Source: Galerina marginata (Eukaryota > Basidiomycota > Agaricomycetes > Agaricales > Galerinaceae). Taken from it: a stretch of DNA of 64,000 nucleotides. The notes beneath the pieces were generated by a model. It had not been told where the DNA came from. It saw only the letters and a program-made list of their open reading frames with translations, and did no database searches. Both the position numbers and the translations under genes were made by a program. The DNA is taken from positions 62,001-126,000 of the forward strand of contig JAECYW010000021.1 in NCBI GenBank assembly GCA_023014335.1. The letters run 5' to 3'. Positions 43,051-53,428 of the stretch are shown here, in pieces (positions within the stretch are counted from its first letter, which is position 1; the number at the start of each line of letters is the position of its first letter).

Positions 43051-45051
43051 TTACGAGTTCTTACATTAGTAAAGAACTTGTTCTTATTCTGACTTCCACT
43101 CATTTTCCTTGCAGTGCGACCACATTTTTTGTTCATTTTCTCTCACAGTTTCATTTTTTTTGTAGTCGTTGTTCCTAGCTACTACAAATTTTTGTAGTCT
43201 TTTAATTCAAAAAATGAAACTGTGGGAACAGTTTTGATGCCATCATTTATAAGTGCCTTCTTTTTGATCAATCAATTTCCTTAGCAACCTCGGTGATCGG
43301 CTTCATCGGGTCAATGTTTGAATCAACTCCGAATCAAATTAATCTAAATTTGGAATTAGTCTGCTTACAGACTGTGCCTGCTGATTGATATCTATTCCTG
43401 TCCTTCACACAGTTACGAGTTCTTATGTTAGTAAAAGAACTCGCTCTTATTCTGACTTTCCGCTAATTTGCTTGCAGTGTGACCACATTTTTCGTTCATT
43501 TTCTCTCACAACTTCACTTTTTTTGTAGTCTTCGTTCCTAGTTGCTACAAATGTTTGTAGTCTTTTAATTCAAAAAAATGAAGTTGTGAGAACACATTTG
43601 ATGACAACTTTGATTGATTGGTGATGCATCATTTTCCCTAGTAACCATCTGTTGCATGTTGCCAATGTGATTGATTCCCAAATAATACATCATGCAATTG
43701 CACAACTGCTAAGCCTTCTTAATAAAAACTGATCCCATTAATTTTCCAAGTAATATCTTTTTTTTTTCAGGAAAATTGGTGCAGAATAGCATAAAATACA
43801 TCAATCCTCAGTATTGATTGCTTAAAGTAACACATTCTAAATTTAGCTTGATTGATTGATGGGATCAATGACATTACATTGCTATATTCATGACATCAGA
43901 TCCATCACTTCTCTTGGTAACCAATGATGCAATACTCTGACATGCTGTCAATGACTCTTATAACGCCCATACATACGTCACCAAATAGTCCAATTCCCAC
44001 AACGCACATTTAGTATGATTTATAGCCCTGAATTTTCTAAATATTTTACAATTTATTTCATCAAAATCCGTGAAGAATTGATAGAGATACGCCTAAAATA
44101 AGTATTTATGTGTATGAATATTGCACATTAGTGACATCACGATCCTTAATTGACTGATGACGCACGCCGAGGTCAAAAGTGGGTCAACTATAGTCATTTT
44201 TGACCTCGGCGTGCATCATGCTGTGCACAATGTCAATCAAATTATTAGGCTTTTAGCATGCAGATCTGATCTGCAGGGTGAGAATGTTATGTAATAAATC
44301 CGGAAAAAATATTGAAAAATAGCCTGAATTTTTCTGATTACAAATGTATTAATATCATGTGACTAGGTAATTTCCTCATTGAGAAATGACTTTTGGACGC
44401 GAGTCTACAAATCAGTAATCAGGCTCTAACATGCTCAGTTATGACTCAAATTACATAATTTTAATATCAGAAAATCCAGAAAATTCAGGGCAACAAAATA
44501 GGTGGATAAGTATTTGCAAATATTTGGCTCTGCTTGTATTATCCAAGAAATAAGCATTTTGCATCCAAGCGTGGGAAAGTTGTGGAAAGCAAAAGAAATC
44601 TGTAGAATAAGAGAAATTTTTTCTGAGTCCAAATATATTTATACCATGCAATCTGATAACTTAATTGTCAAGTAAATGCCCAAGATAAGAGGTTAAATAT
44701 ATTATAATATCATAGCTTCCTGGATTCTTGTTCAAATATCATGAATTTTGTATCATAAAATTCGCAAAATTCTGTGTTATCTGCTGAGTATATTTATGCT
44801 CACAAATATTGACAAATATTTGCACCATTCCTTAAATACTTCAATTTATTATTCAAATGAATGATTTCATTACTAATTGTAAATGCTGAGGAATTGTGTC
44901 ATTTTTTTTTTGAGTCTTTAAATATTTTATGCTGTTTTTCAGTCTAAAAATTATAATCAATAGCTGGGTATTTGATACTGATGAACTTATTTAGACAATA
45001 AAAACATAAAGAACTTGTATTTGCCATGCACAGCAATGGCTGCTTCACAAG
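43051..45051 (+). mobile_element. HINE-like composite, long subfamily, two 5' tips (2001 bp)
   Basis: Tips at 43051 and 43413 (both TTACGAGTTCTTA...), one 3' end at 45051 (GCCATGCACAGCAATGGC plus a tail ending CACAAG). Flanks ACAGA|TGAGCTAT join to match the other LTR (ACAGATGGGCTAT, 37525-37537), proving insertion between A and T with no duplication. The body from about 43850 is an inverted relative of 31899-33130. Confidence 0.85.
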
Positions 45052-45111
45052 TGAGCTATAAAGAGCTGAAGTCCGGAGTGAGTAACTGATGATATTGTGA
45101 AATGACTATAT

Positions 45112-45153
45112 GCTTCCATGGCTTTTTCCATATGGTCATGGTGGTATAGGTCA
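45112..45153 (+). pseudogene. Helitron ORF scrap, continued after an insertion
   Basis: CCATGGCTTTTTCCATATGG and on encodes PWLFPYGHGGIG, matching the 1453-7491 Helitron. The match resumes at 46003 (ATCAATAATGAACA, SIMNN) after the HINE-like insertion and fades by about 46060. Confidence 0.8.
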
Positions 45154-46002
45154 CTTGGTCAGAGGCCATTGCTGTGCATGGCAAAAACAAGTTCTTACTT
45201 TGGGGTGAGGCAGTGCCTGAAGACTTACACTGTTATTAAATAAATACATATTACAGCGGTTTGCAAAAAGCTTGACAGTAACGGCCCGGGAAAGAAAGAA
45301 AATAAGATTAACCCTAGATTAGCACTTAGCGCTAATTTAGCGCTCCTGCCCTTCCAAATGGACAGAAAAAAAGGATATGGCTCTGGGAGTGTATCCTAAA
45401 AGCAAACGGAGGTTTATGAGACCGTTTTGCCGCACCAGAATTGTCAAATGATGCGTGAATGGGTGGGAACTTGATTTAGGGTTACTTAGGGCTGCCCATG
45501 TATCTCATGGCCGCAACACGTATAGAAAAAATGCAAAGCTCGTCTGAAAAAGCTTATAGATTGATACAGACGGCCTATCTAAAACATTCTACAAAATTTG
45601 GTAGGTGTTTTTACCAGCCAGAAGTATGAGAACCGGCCAAACCCTATGGCGGGGTTTCTTTTCTTTTCTTTCTTTCCCGGGCCGTTACTGTCAAGCTTTT
45701 TGCAAACCGCTGTAAATATGTAAATAATATGTAGTCCGCTCAAATCTGAACTGATTGGGATGTTTTTATACTCACAAAAAGCAGAAAAATGAGGCGGTTC
45801 TAACAAGCCTACTAGGAAAGCCCTGATTTTTACAATTTTTTTGATACCAAGATCATCAAAATTGGCCCAGTAATGGCTGAGATACAGAAATCATGCAGGG
45901 TCATTATAGCAGTGGGAGAATTTCGAATGTTTGCGTTAGAAACCATTTCCTTCTGCTATCAAGTGTAGAAAACAAGTTCTTTTACTACATAAGAACTTGT
46001 AA
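45154..46002 (-). mobile_element. HINE-like element, short type, carrying a MITE
   Basis: The 3' end CTTGGTCAGAGG is at 45154 and the 5' tip ends at 46002. Without the MITE it is about 388 bp, almost the same as the 30650-31035 copy. Flanks GGTCA|ATCAATAATG join to the sequence found uninterrupted in the left Helitron (complement of 5032-5050). Confidence 0.88.
45254..45712. mobile_element. Tc1/mariner-type MITE (459 bp) with TA duplication
   Basis: Terminal inverted repeats begin CAGCGGTTTGCAAAAAGC and extend about 47 bp to a GGCCCGGGAAAGAAAG tract. TA flanks both ends (45252-45253 and 45713-45714). The empty site ACATATTAAATATG is present in the host-repeat copy at 30745-30760. No transposase encoded. 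Confidence 0.9.
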
Positions 46003-46059
46003 ATCAATAATGAACAACATCAGAAAAAGGACCTTTGGTCCAGGGACGCTTTAGGTAAT

Positions 46060-46659
46060 TTCAACTTTTGCAAAGAAACTTTAGCTCTCTTTGAGCACTT
46101 CAGTGACCCACCAAACATAACCTACTAGGTTGATTAATTTCTGATAGAAAATACAATCTAGAGGAGGCTCAGAAAGATTTTGTAGAAACATATTTCAGCC
46201 AAATATTCTTTTTTCTCCCGAAACATTCCTCTATACTGAAAAGATTATTTTTCAAAAATGAATAATGTTTCTTGCTATAAATATTTTGTACATAAATATA
46301 GAAATATTTATGTGACGGGCAGAAAGGTTTTCTTGTTTCAGAATATATTTCTTCTTAGAGAATATATTTGTTGCTGAAGGGGTGTCAGGGGTCCTTTCAG
46401 TGCCAAAAGTTTTCTGGGCATTTCTGGTCCTTGCTAGGATAGGTAAGAGCCCCACAGGTGTAATACAGCAAGTAATACCAGGAAGAGCAGGCTAAAAAAG
46501 GAATAAAGCAATGTACTAAATTATAATTATCAGAAGAGCAAAAAATATTACCATTTAATTTGTTACTGCTGTATATTAATAGTAACATGACAATTAAAGT
46601 AACTTAGTTTACAATGAGATTAATACAAATATGAAAGAGAATTAATTCCCTTATGTCTT
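46060..46659. other. AT-rich unassigned stretch
   Basis: No gene and no clear repeat, apart from a few AATATATTT runs near 46341-46370. It separates the transposon cluster from the ubiquitin-derived array. Confidence 0.4.
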
Positions 46660-49640
46660 ATATGTTTGCTTTGATATTGTCTATGACATTTGAAAGCTGA
46701 CAGCTATATTGTCCTGGATCTTTGCTTTGCCATTGTCTATTTTCCTTGACCTGGATCTTAGCCTTGACGTTATCAATGGTATTGGAACAGTCGCGGCTAT
46801 ATTGTCCTGGATCTTAGCCTTGACGTTATCAATGGTGTCGGAAGACTCAGCTTTCTTGTCCTGGATCTTAGCCTTGACGTTATCAATGGTATTGGAAAAG
46901 TTGCGGCTATATTGTCCTAGATCTTAGCCTTGACGTTATCTATGGTGTCGGAAGACTTGGCTTTCTTGCCTTGACATTGTCAATGGTATTGGAAAAGTCG
47001 CGGCTATATTGTCCTGGATCTTAGCCTTGACGTTATCTATGGTGTCGGAAGACTTGGCTTTCTTGCCTTGACATTGTCAATGGTATTGGAAAAGTCGCGG
47101 CTATATTGTCCTGGATCTTAGCCTTGACGTTATCAATGGTATTGGAAAAGTCGTGGCTATATTGTCCTGGATCTTAGCCTTGACATTATCTATGGTGTCC
47201 GAAGACTCGGCTTTCTTGTCCTGGATCTTTGCCTTGACATTGTCAATGGTATTGGAAAGTCGCGGCTATATTGTCCTGGATCTTAGCCTTGACGTTATCT
47301 ATGGTGTCGGAAGACTTGGCTTTCTTGCCTTGACATTGTCAATGGTATTGGAAAAGTCGCGGCTATATTGTCCTGGATCTTAGCCTTGACGTTATCTATG
47401 GTGTCGGAAGACTTGGCTTTCTTGCCTTGACATTGTCAATGGTATTGGAAAAGTCGCGGCTATATTGTCCTGGATCTTAGCCTTGACGTTATCAATGGTA
47501 TTGGAAAAGTCGTGGCTATATTGTCCTGGATCTTAGCCTTGACATTATCTATGGTGTCCGAAGACTCGGCTTTCTTGTCCTGGATCTTTGCCTTGACATT
47601 GTCAATGGTATTGGAAAGTCGCGGCTATATTGTCCTGGATCTTAGCCTTGACGTTATCTATGGTGTCGGAAGACTTGGCTTTCTTGCCTTGACATTGTCA
47701 ATGGTATTGGAAAAGTCGCGGCTATATTGTCCTGGATCTTAGCCTTGACGTTATCTATGGTGTCGGAAGACTTGGCTTTCTTGCCTTGACATTGTCAATG
47801 GTATTGGAAAAGTCGCGGCTATATTGTCATGGATCTTAGCCTTGACGTTATCTATGGTGTCGGAAGACTTGGCTTTCTTGCCTTGACATTGTCAATGGTA
47901 TTGGAAAAGTCGTGGCTATATTGTCCTGGATCTTAGCCTTGACGTTATCAATGGTGTCCGAAGACTCGGCTTTCTTGTCCTGGATCTTTGCCTTGACATT
48001 GTCAATGGTATTGGAACAGTCACGGCTATATTGTCATGAATCTTCGCTTTGACATTGTCAAAACATTTTCACACTGAGGTCTAAAAATATTTTCAGGCAC
48101 AAAAAATATTTTCCCACTTAGTTCTGAAAATATTTTTTGGTTCTTAGCCTTGACATTATCTATGGTATTGGAACAGTCGCGGCTATATTGTCCTGGATCT
48201 TAGCCTTGACGTTATCTATGGTGTCGGAAGACTTGGCTTTCTTGCCTTGACATTGTCAATGGTATTGGAAAAGTCGCAGCTATATTGTCCTGGATCTTAG
48301 CCTTGACGTTATCTATGGTGTCGGAAGACTTGGCTTTCTTGCCTTGACATTGTCAATGGTATTGGAAAAGTCGCAGCTATATTGTCCTGGATCTTAGCCT
48401 TGACGTTATCTATGGTGTCGGAAGACTTGGCTTTCTTGCCTTGACATTGTCAATGGTATTGGAAAAGTCGCGGCTATATTGTCCTGGATCTTAGCCTTGA
48501 CGTTATCAATGGTATTGGAAAAGTCGTGGCTATATTGTCCTGGATCTTAGCCTTGACATTATCTATGGTGTCCGAAGACTCGGCTTTCTTGTCCTGGATC
48601 TTTGCCTTGACATTGTCAATGGTATTGGAACAGTCACGGCTATATTGTCATGAATCTTCGCTTTGACATTGTCAAAACATTTTCACACTGAGGTCTAAAA
48701 ATATTTTCAGGCACAAAAAATATTTTCCCACTTAGTTCTGAAAATATTTTTTGAATCTTAGCCTTGACATTATCTATGGTATTGGAACAGTCGCGGCTAT
48801 ATTGTCCTGGATCTTAGCCTTGACGTTATCCATGGTGTCGGAAGACTTGACTTTCTTGCCTTGACATTGTCAATGGTATTGGAAAAGTCGCGGCTATATT
48901 GTTCTGGATCTTAGCCTTGACATTATCAATGGTGTCCGAAGACTCGGCTTTCTTGTCCTGGATCTTTGCCTTGACGTTATCTATGGTGTCCGAAGACTCG
49001 GCTTTCTTGTCCTGGATCTTAGCCTTGACATTATCAATGGTATTGGAAAAGTCGTGGCTATATTGTCCTGGATCTTAGCCTTGACGTTATCTATGGTGTC
49101 CGAAGACTCGGCTTTCTTGTCCTGGATCTTTGCCTTGACATTGTCAATGGTATTGGAACAGTCACGGCTATATTGTCATGAATCTTCGCTTTGACAAAAC
49201 ATTTTCACACTGAGGTCTAAAAATATTTTCAGGCACAAAAAATATTTTCCCACTTAGTTCTGAAAATATTTTTTGAATCTTAGCCTTGACATTATCTATG
49301 GTATTGAAACAGTCGCGGCTATATTGTCCTGGGTCTTCGCTTTGACATTGTCTATGGTGTTGGAGGACTCAACATTCTTGTCCTGGATCTTAGCCTTGAC
49401 ATTATCTATGGTATTGAAACAGTCGCGGCTATATTGTCCTGGATCTTCGCTTTGACATTGTCTATTTTGTTTGTCCTGGATCTTAGCCTTGACATTATCT
49501 ATGGTGTCAAAACAGTCGCGGCTATATTGTCCTGGATCTTCGCTTTGACATTGTCTATAGTATTGGAGGACTTGCCTTGCTTGACATTATCTATTGTATT
49601 GGAAAAGTTGCAGCTATATTGTCCTGGATCTTCGTCTTCA
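46660..49640 (-). repeat. Ubiquitin-derived tandem satellite (54-bp units)
   Basis: On the minus strand almost every 54-bp unit reads S-(D/N)-T-I-D-N-V-K-A-K-I-Q-D-(K/N) plus four linker residues, which is residues about 20-33 of ubiquitin (SDTIENVKAKIQDK) and nothing else of the protein. Roughly fifty units. Many carry a shared 13-nt deletion (after GTCAAGGCA) that shifts the frame, so no long ORF survives. An 80-90-bp spacer with ACATTTTCACACTGAGGTC occurs three times (about 48061, 48673, 49195), giving a higher-order repeat. It spreads as DNA, not as a protein gene. Confidence 0.9.
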
Positions 49641-49780
49641 AATAGAAAAAACATTTTCATAACAAGCTCTAAAAGTATTTTCATTCACACATTTCTTGTT
49701 ATCACTAAATAAATAGTTTTTTCTTTCATAAACAAATTTTACAATTTATTATATATATTTATACCACCTATTATTTTATT

Positions 49781-52700
49781 TCACAATCTTTCAGCCCTAA
49801 AATCATCCCTAAGTGCATATGACTCCATATCATCAAGAACTTCTGCATTGTCATCATCCTCATCACCTTCAGACCATTCAACTTCATCTTCTTCCCCAAT
49901 AATATTCAGATTATCTGTCTGAAACATGTCACTTTCTTGAACACTTTCATTGAACTCGTAAGCCCTTGCTTTTGCCAATTCTTCATCATTAGGACCCCAT
50001 GACATATCTGCTTTAGAGGAAATAATCCTAACATCTGGCTCCCAAGTCACACAAAGTCTTAACAAGTGACTTTTGCGGCCATTAAGTTGAAATACAATAT
50101 CAGGATCTTTTTCAGACCATGTAATTGCATTTATTACAACAGCCCACTCTTCACGCATCCATTGAATCATTGAGAGCTTCTCTTCTATAAGTCTTCTTTC
50201 TTCCTCAAGACAGCGATAATAGTCAAGCAATGCCTTAATACCAGATCTCACATCATCATTGCCTAGCCATGCAGGGACTTCAAGTTCATTGTCATTATCA
50301 TCGGTTAGACCCACATCCTGCCAAATATCATCATCCACATCAAGTTTGAACAATCCATCCATTTGAATTGGCAAAGGAGCAATAGCACCTCTTGGTGCCT
50401 TTTTTGAGCTGATCAATTTAGCCAGATCAGAGCACAACTTATTATAATTCCTTGTCAAAGTTTGGATACCAGGCTCCTTCCTTTTTAGCTGTGTTTCAGA
50501 ATGTTTTTGAAGCTTTGAATGATTAAGTGTATTTCTATATGCACGTTCCAGATTTTCAATTTCAAACTTGCGATGTCGTAAACGATCACGAATTCTTTGC
50601 TTTAATGCTAAAGCATTCATACGCATTTTTAAAAATTCATTTCCAACAAGTTTCTCCAGACTTAATCTTCCATCAACAGATAACTTGGCTTTTTTAGCAT
50701 TGATGGATTTCTCAGCCTTTTTAACCTTGTTTTCCAGTTCCTCCATTAACTCTGGAATGACAATTGCAGTCAAATCATCCTCGTATTCTCCAGTTATAAG
50801 CATCATTTCCAATCGCAAAAGTTCTTCCTTATAATTGGTTACATTTTTAGAAAGTGCCAGTATTTCTTCAATTGCTTTATTTGCAAGGTTTTTTGACTGC
50901 CGTTTTAGAGGTTTGGTCTGCTCAATAACCTGAGCATCCCATTGTGCTTTTAAATACTCTTCAGTATATCCATTTTCATAGACTGCGCCTAAGACCTCCA
51001 AAGCTGAGTTTTTTTTGGTTATTGTAGCTATCCATTTTTTTCTCAACCAGTTTCCCAGACCCAGCAGAGATTTTTGATCCAGATGTTTAACCTTGGTATC
51101 AATAGTGTAAATTCGGTTATAATATCCAGAGACCCGGCAGGATGGAATCAGAGCTTTTATTGCACTCCAAAACCTTTCACAACCTTCACCATCTGTTAAC
51201 CCAAACCCTTCACACTTTCGGGGATGGTAAATAATTTGACAAGGCCACTGATGCCCATATGCATGAAACACCGAAATTCCAAAAACCAGACGATCAAGAA
51301 AGTCATCCAAGAAGCCATATTTAGCACAACTCCGGTGCAGTTGACAACCAATATCATAAAGCACACCTATCCGCATAGTAGCAGGTATATGTTCAAAAAG
51401 CTTATTCAGCAGCGACAGCGCATAGTGCTGCTTTTCTCCTGCTGAGGTCATGTTTACCAGCCACAAAACACGATCATGTCGACACAGTAGACCCATAAGC
51501 CCAGTGTCCGCAAAAAAAAGAGTACTGGCTTTGGCTCGGCGCTCATCAGCAGATATAAAAGACTCATTACAGCCATCCAAAACCGAAACAGGAACCCGCA
51601 TTCCTGGCTCAAAATCAGGATCATCAGCATTACTACTGTTAGTCTCCTGATTTTTGTCCTTGTTACTTGATTTACTTTTGTTTGGTTTAATTTTAGCAGG
51701 TCGAATTTCTTCGACATGTTTCTCCATTACTGCCACATCTTCTTGTGGAACAAATATGGTTTCTGGATGTGTGTGTGGAGCCTGCCAAGCATTTCCCTGA
51801 GACTTGCGGCGCTTTTGAGTAAAACAAGCATCAATGCAGACAATTGCATCAACTCTGAGAAAAAATGAGAAAGTATAAATATTTATAAGAAACTCCAAGC
51901 TCACAAATCATCTTTCTTTTGCCAATTTTCCCCACCAAAGCAAAGTGGACACCTTTCCCGAAGGTACTCACTTGGTCGGTCATGAAACTGAGGTTGATCT
52001 GGATTTGTTGCTTGATATATAATTAGGCTAAAGTCCATGTATTAGGTAATAGCAATACCTGACTCTGACATATCCACCATTTCAACATCAGGGATATTTT
52101 GTGGCTGATAGTGCAGGTCTATAATCAAAGATAAACAATACAGCCAGAGAATTATGGAAATATACATACCATCAGTCATAGCAATATCATCATCCTCATC
52201 ATCCATTGACAAGATACTTCCCCGCACACGATCCAAATAATCCCGCAACATTAAGTTTTTGGTATTCGTCAATGTTGCATACCAATGCATTGCACTTCCA
52301 AAGCGAGCCCGAAGATTGTTCTAATTGTGTGTCAATCAACCAAACACAAATCAAACCCAGATTTGTAGGCAAAAACTTACACGAGTGGCAAGCTTGAACT
52401 TGCGTGCACTCAAAAATCCTTCAAGTGTTTCACACCAAGCAGTCGTATTAGGAGCTGCATTAACAAACAGCTCCTGCGCATATTCCAAAACATTCAAGTC
52501 AATAGCCAAAGAAGGTAAGGAAGGAGCACATGGAAAAAATCCCCGTGAGAGCAATTGCAAAGCTGGTTCAGTGCAGGTGCATAGTTCAATCTTCTCAAGT
52601 TCTATAATAGGGTTGAACAATATATTATAAACTGAAGTATAAAGTCTTACTTTCAAAATAAACACAGGAGACCTTAAGGATTCGGCCTCTATCACATCCC

Positions 52701-53149
52701 CTACAGCCTTGTGCCTTCCTTGAATCATTCACATCACGTAGTCCTGATGTATCACACAGGAGGCCAAGATACGGTTTGAGTAAAGCAGGTATAATATCTT
52801 CGCTCCATTTACGCCATAGTCGTTGTTTTTTCAATGCCCGCTGCTCTGCACCTTGATCAACACCTTCAGCTGAAGGCAGACCATCAGCTACATCAAATGT
52901 GTTCTCAGGCAAGTTTTCTTCCATCCCTGGAGACACCTGAGAGTAAATCCCTGATGGTGCATAGACCAAGCCACTAGGACCAGATTTAGTGTTAAAGCCA
53001 TAATAAGCCCTAGATTTAGACAAGTCATTAACTGGGATCAAGGTCCCAGCAACAGGTTGCTGCTGAGGAACAGACCCAGACACTTTCTTAGATGCACGAC
53101 GGAAAACTGAAGTCATGGTGGTAGCAAGAAGCAGGAAAGGAAGAGTCAT
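49781..53149 (-). CDS. KDZ-type transposase with CxC1 cysteine cluster, apparently intact
   Basis: Six exons splice in frame: 53149-52651, 52601-52381, 52320-52170, 52118-about 52060, about 52012-51906, about 51857-49781; about 1,050 residues. The start is the ATG at 53149 or 53116. Seen: CxC1-type N-terminus (CRGCDRG, CTCTEPALQLLSRGFFPCAP, NTTAWCETLEGFL); zinc-knuckle-like CPLCFGGENW; the RNase H-fold acidic residues in DAIVCIDACF (about 51831), LYDIGCQL (about 51350) and GLTDGEGCERFWS (about 51180); FHAYGHQWPCQIIYHPRKCEG; then a long coiled-coil-rich C-terminus and an acidic tail (EEDEVEWSEGDEDDD). KDZ transposases cut and paste DNA. It lies directly beside the ubiquitin-derived array. Confidence 0.92.
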
Positions 53150-53182
53150 CTTTCAAACAGACCATGTTATATACCTTATGAT

Positions 53183-53218
53183 ACATCACATCTGTCAAGT
53201 GTTTGACAGATGTGATGT
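53183..53218. repeat. 16-bp-arm palindrome upstream of the KDZ gene
   Basis: ACATCACATCTGTCAA, a 4-nt loop, then its exact complement, about 35 bp upstream of the first candidate start. The arms extend imperfectly outward. It could be a terminal or transposase-binding site, or a promoter hairpin. A second small inverted repeat (AGTTAGTT/AACTAACT) lies near 53284-53306. Confidence 0.7.
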
Positions 53219-53428
53219 GATATGTCATTAACTTACTGAGATCATACCTTAAATATCCGGTGACCAAAATAAAATTGAAGCGCAGTTAGTTCACAAAAAA
53301 CTAACTACGCAGTATATACAACAAAAAAACCTGCAGTAAGTTGATTAGTAGTGATAAGAACTCAACAATGATGAAAAGCTTACGTGATGGCAGCGTGCAA
53401 GAAGGCGTATGTATGATGCATGTATTCC

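Larger units (their letters stand above)
37496..45111 (-). mobile_element. Ty1/copia retrotransposon, decayed and multiply interrupted
   Basis: Minus-oriented element: LTR at 37496-37818, a polypurine tract just inside it (GATCAGGAGGGTG), RNase H (37864-38466), RT (40897-41825), then the remains of the other LTR in three pieces (42867-42896, 43042-43050, 45052-45111). Gag and integrase are missing: the internal region ends where a LINE fragment sits. Nested insertions are listed separately. The RT lesions show it is dead. Confidence 0.8.

Noticed and set aside
30650..46002. Calling the HINE-like family canonical Helitrons moved by the left Helitron
   Set aside because: The ends are TTACAAG...CAAG, not TC...CTRR, and no end of the large Helitron is visible for comparison.
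46660..49640. CRISPR-like array
   Set aside because: The units are contiguous without unique spacers, code for a ubiquitin fragment, and the context is eukaryotic.
46709..49712. Repeated plus-strand ORFs (LSWILALTLSM type) that look like membrane peptides
   Set aside because: They are the antisense reading of the ubiquitin-derived satellite.
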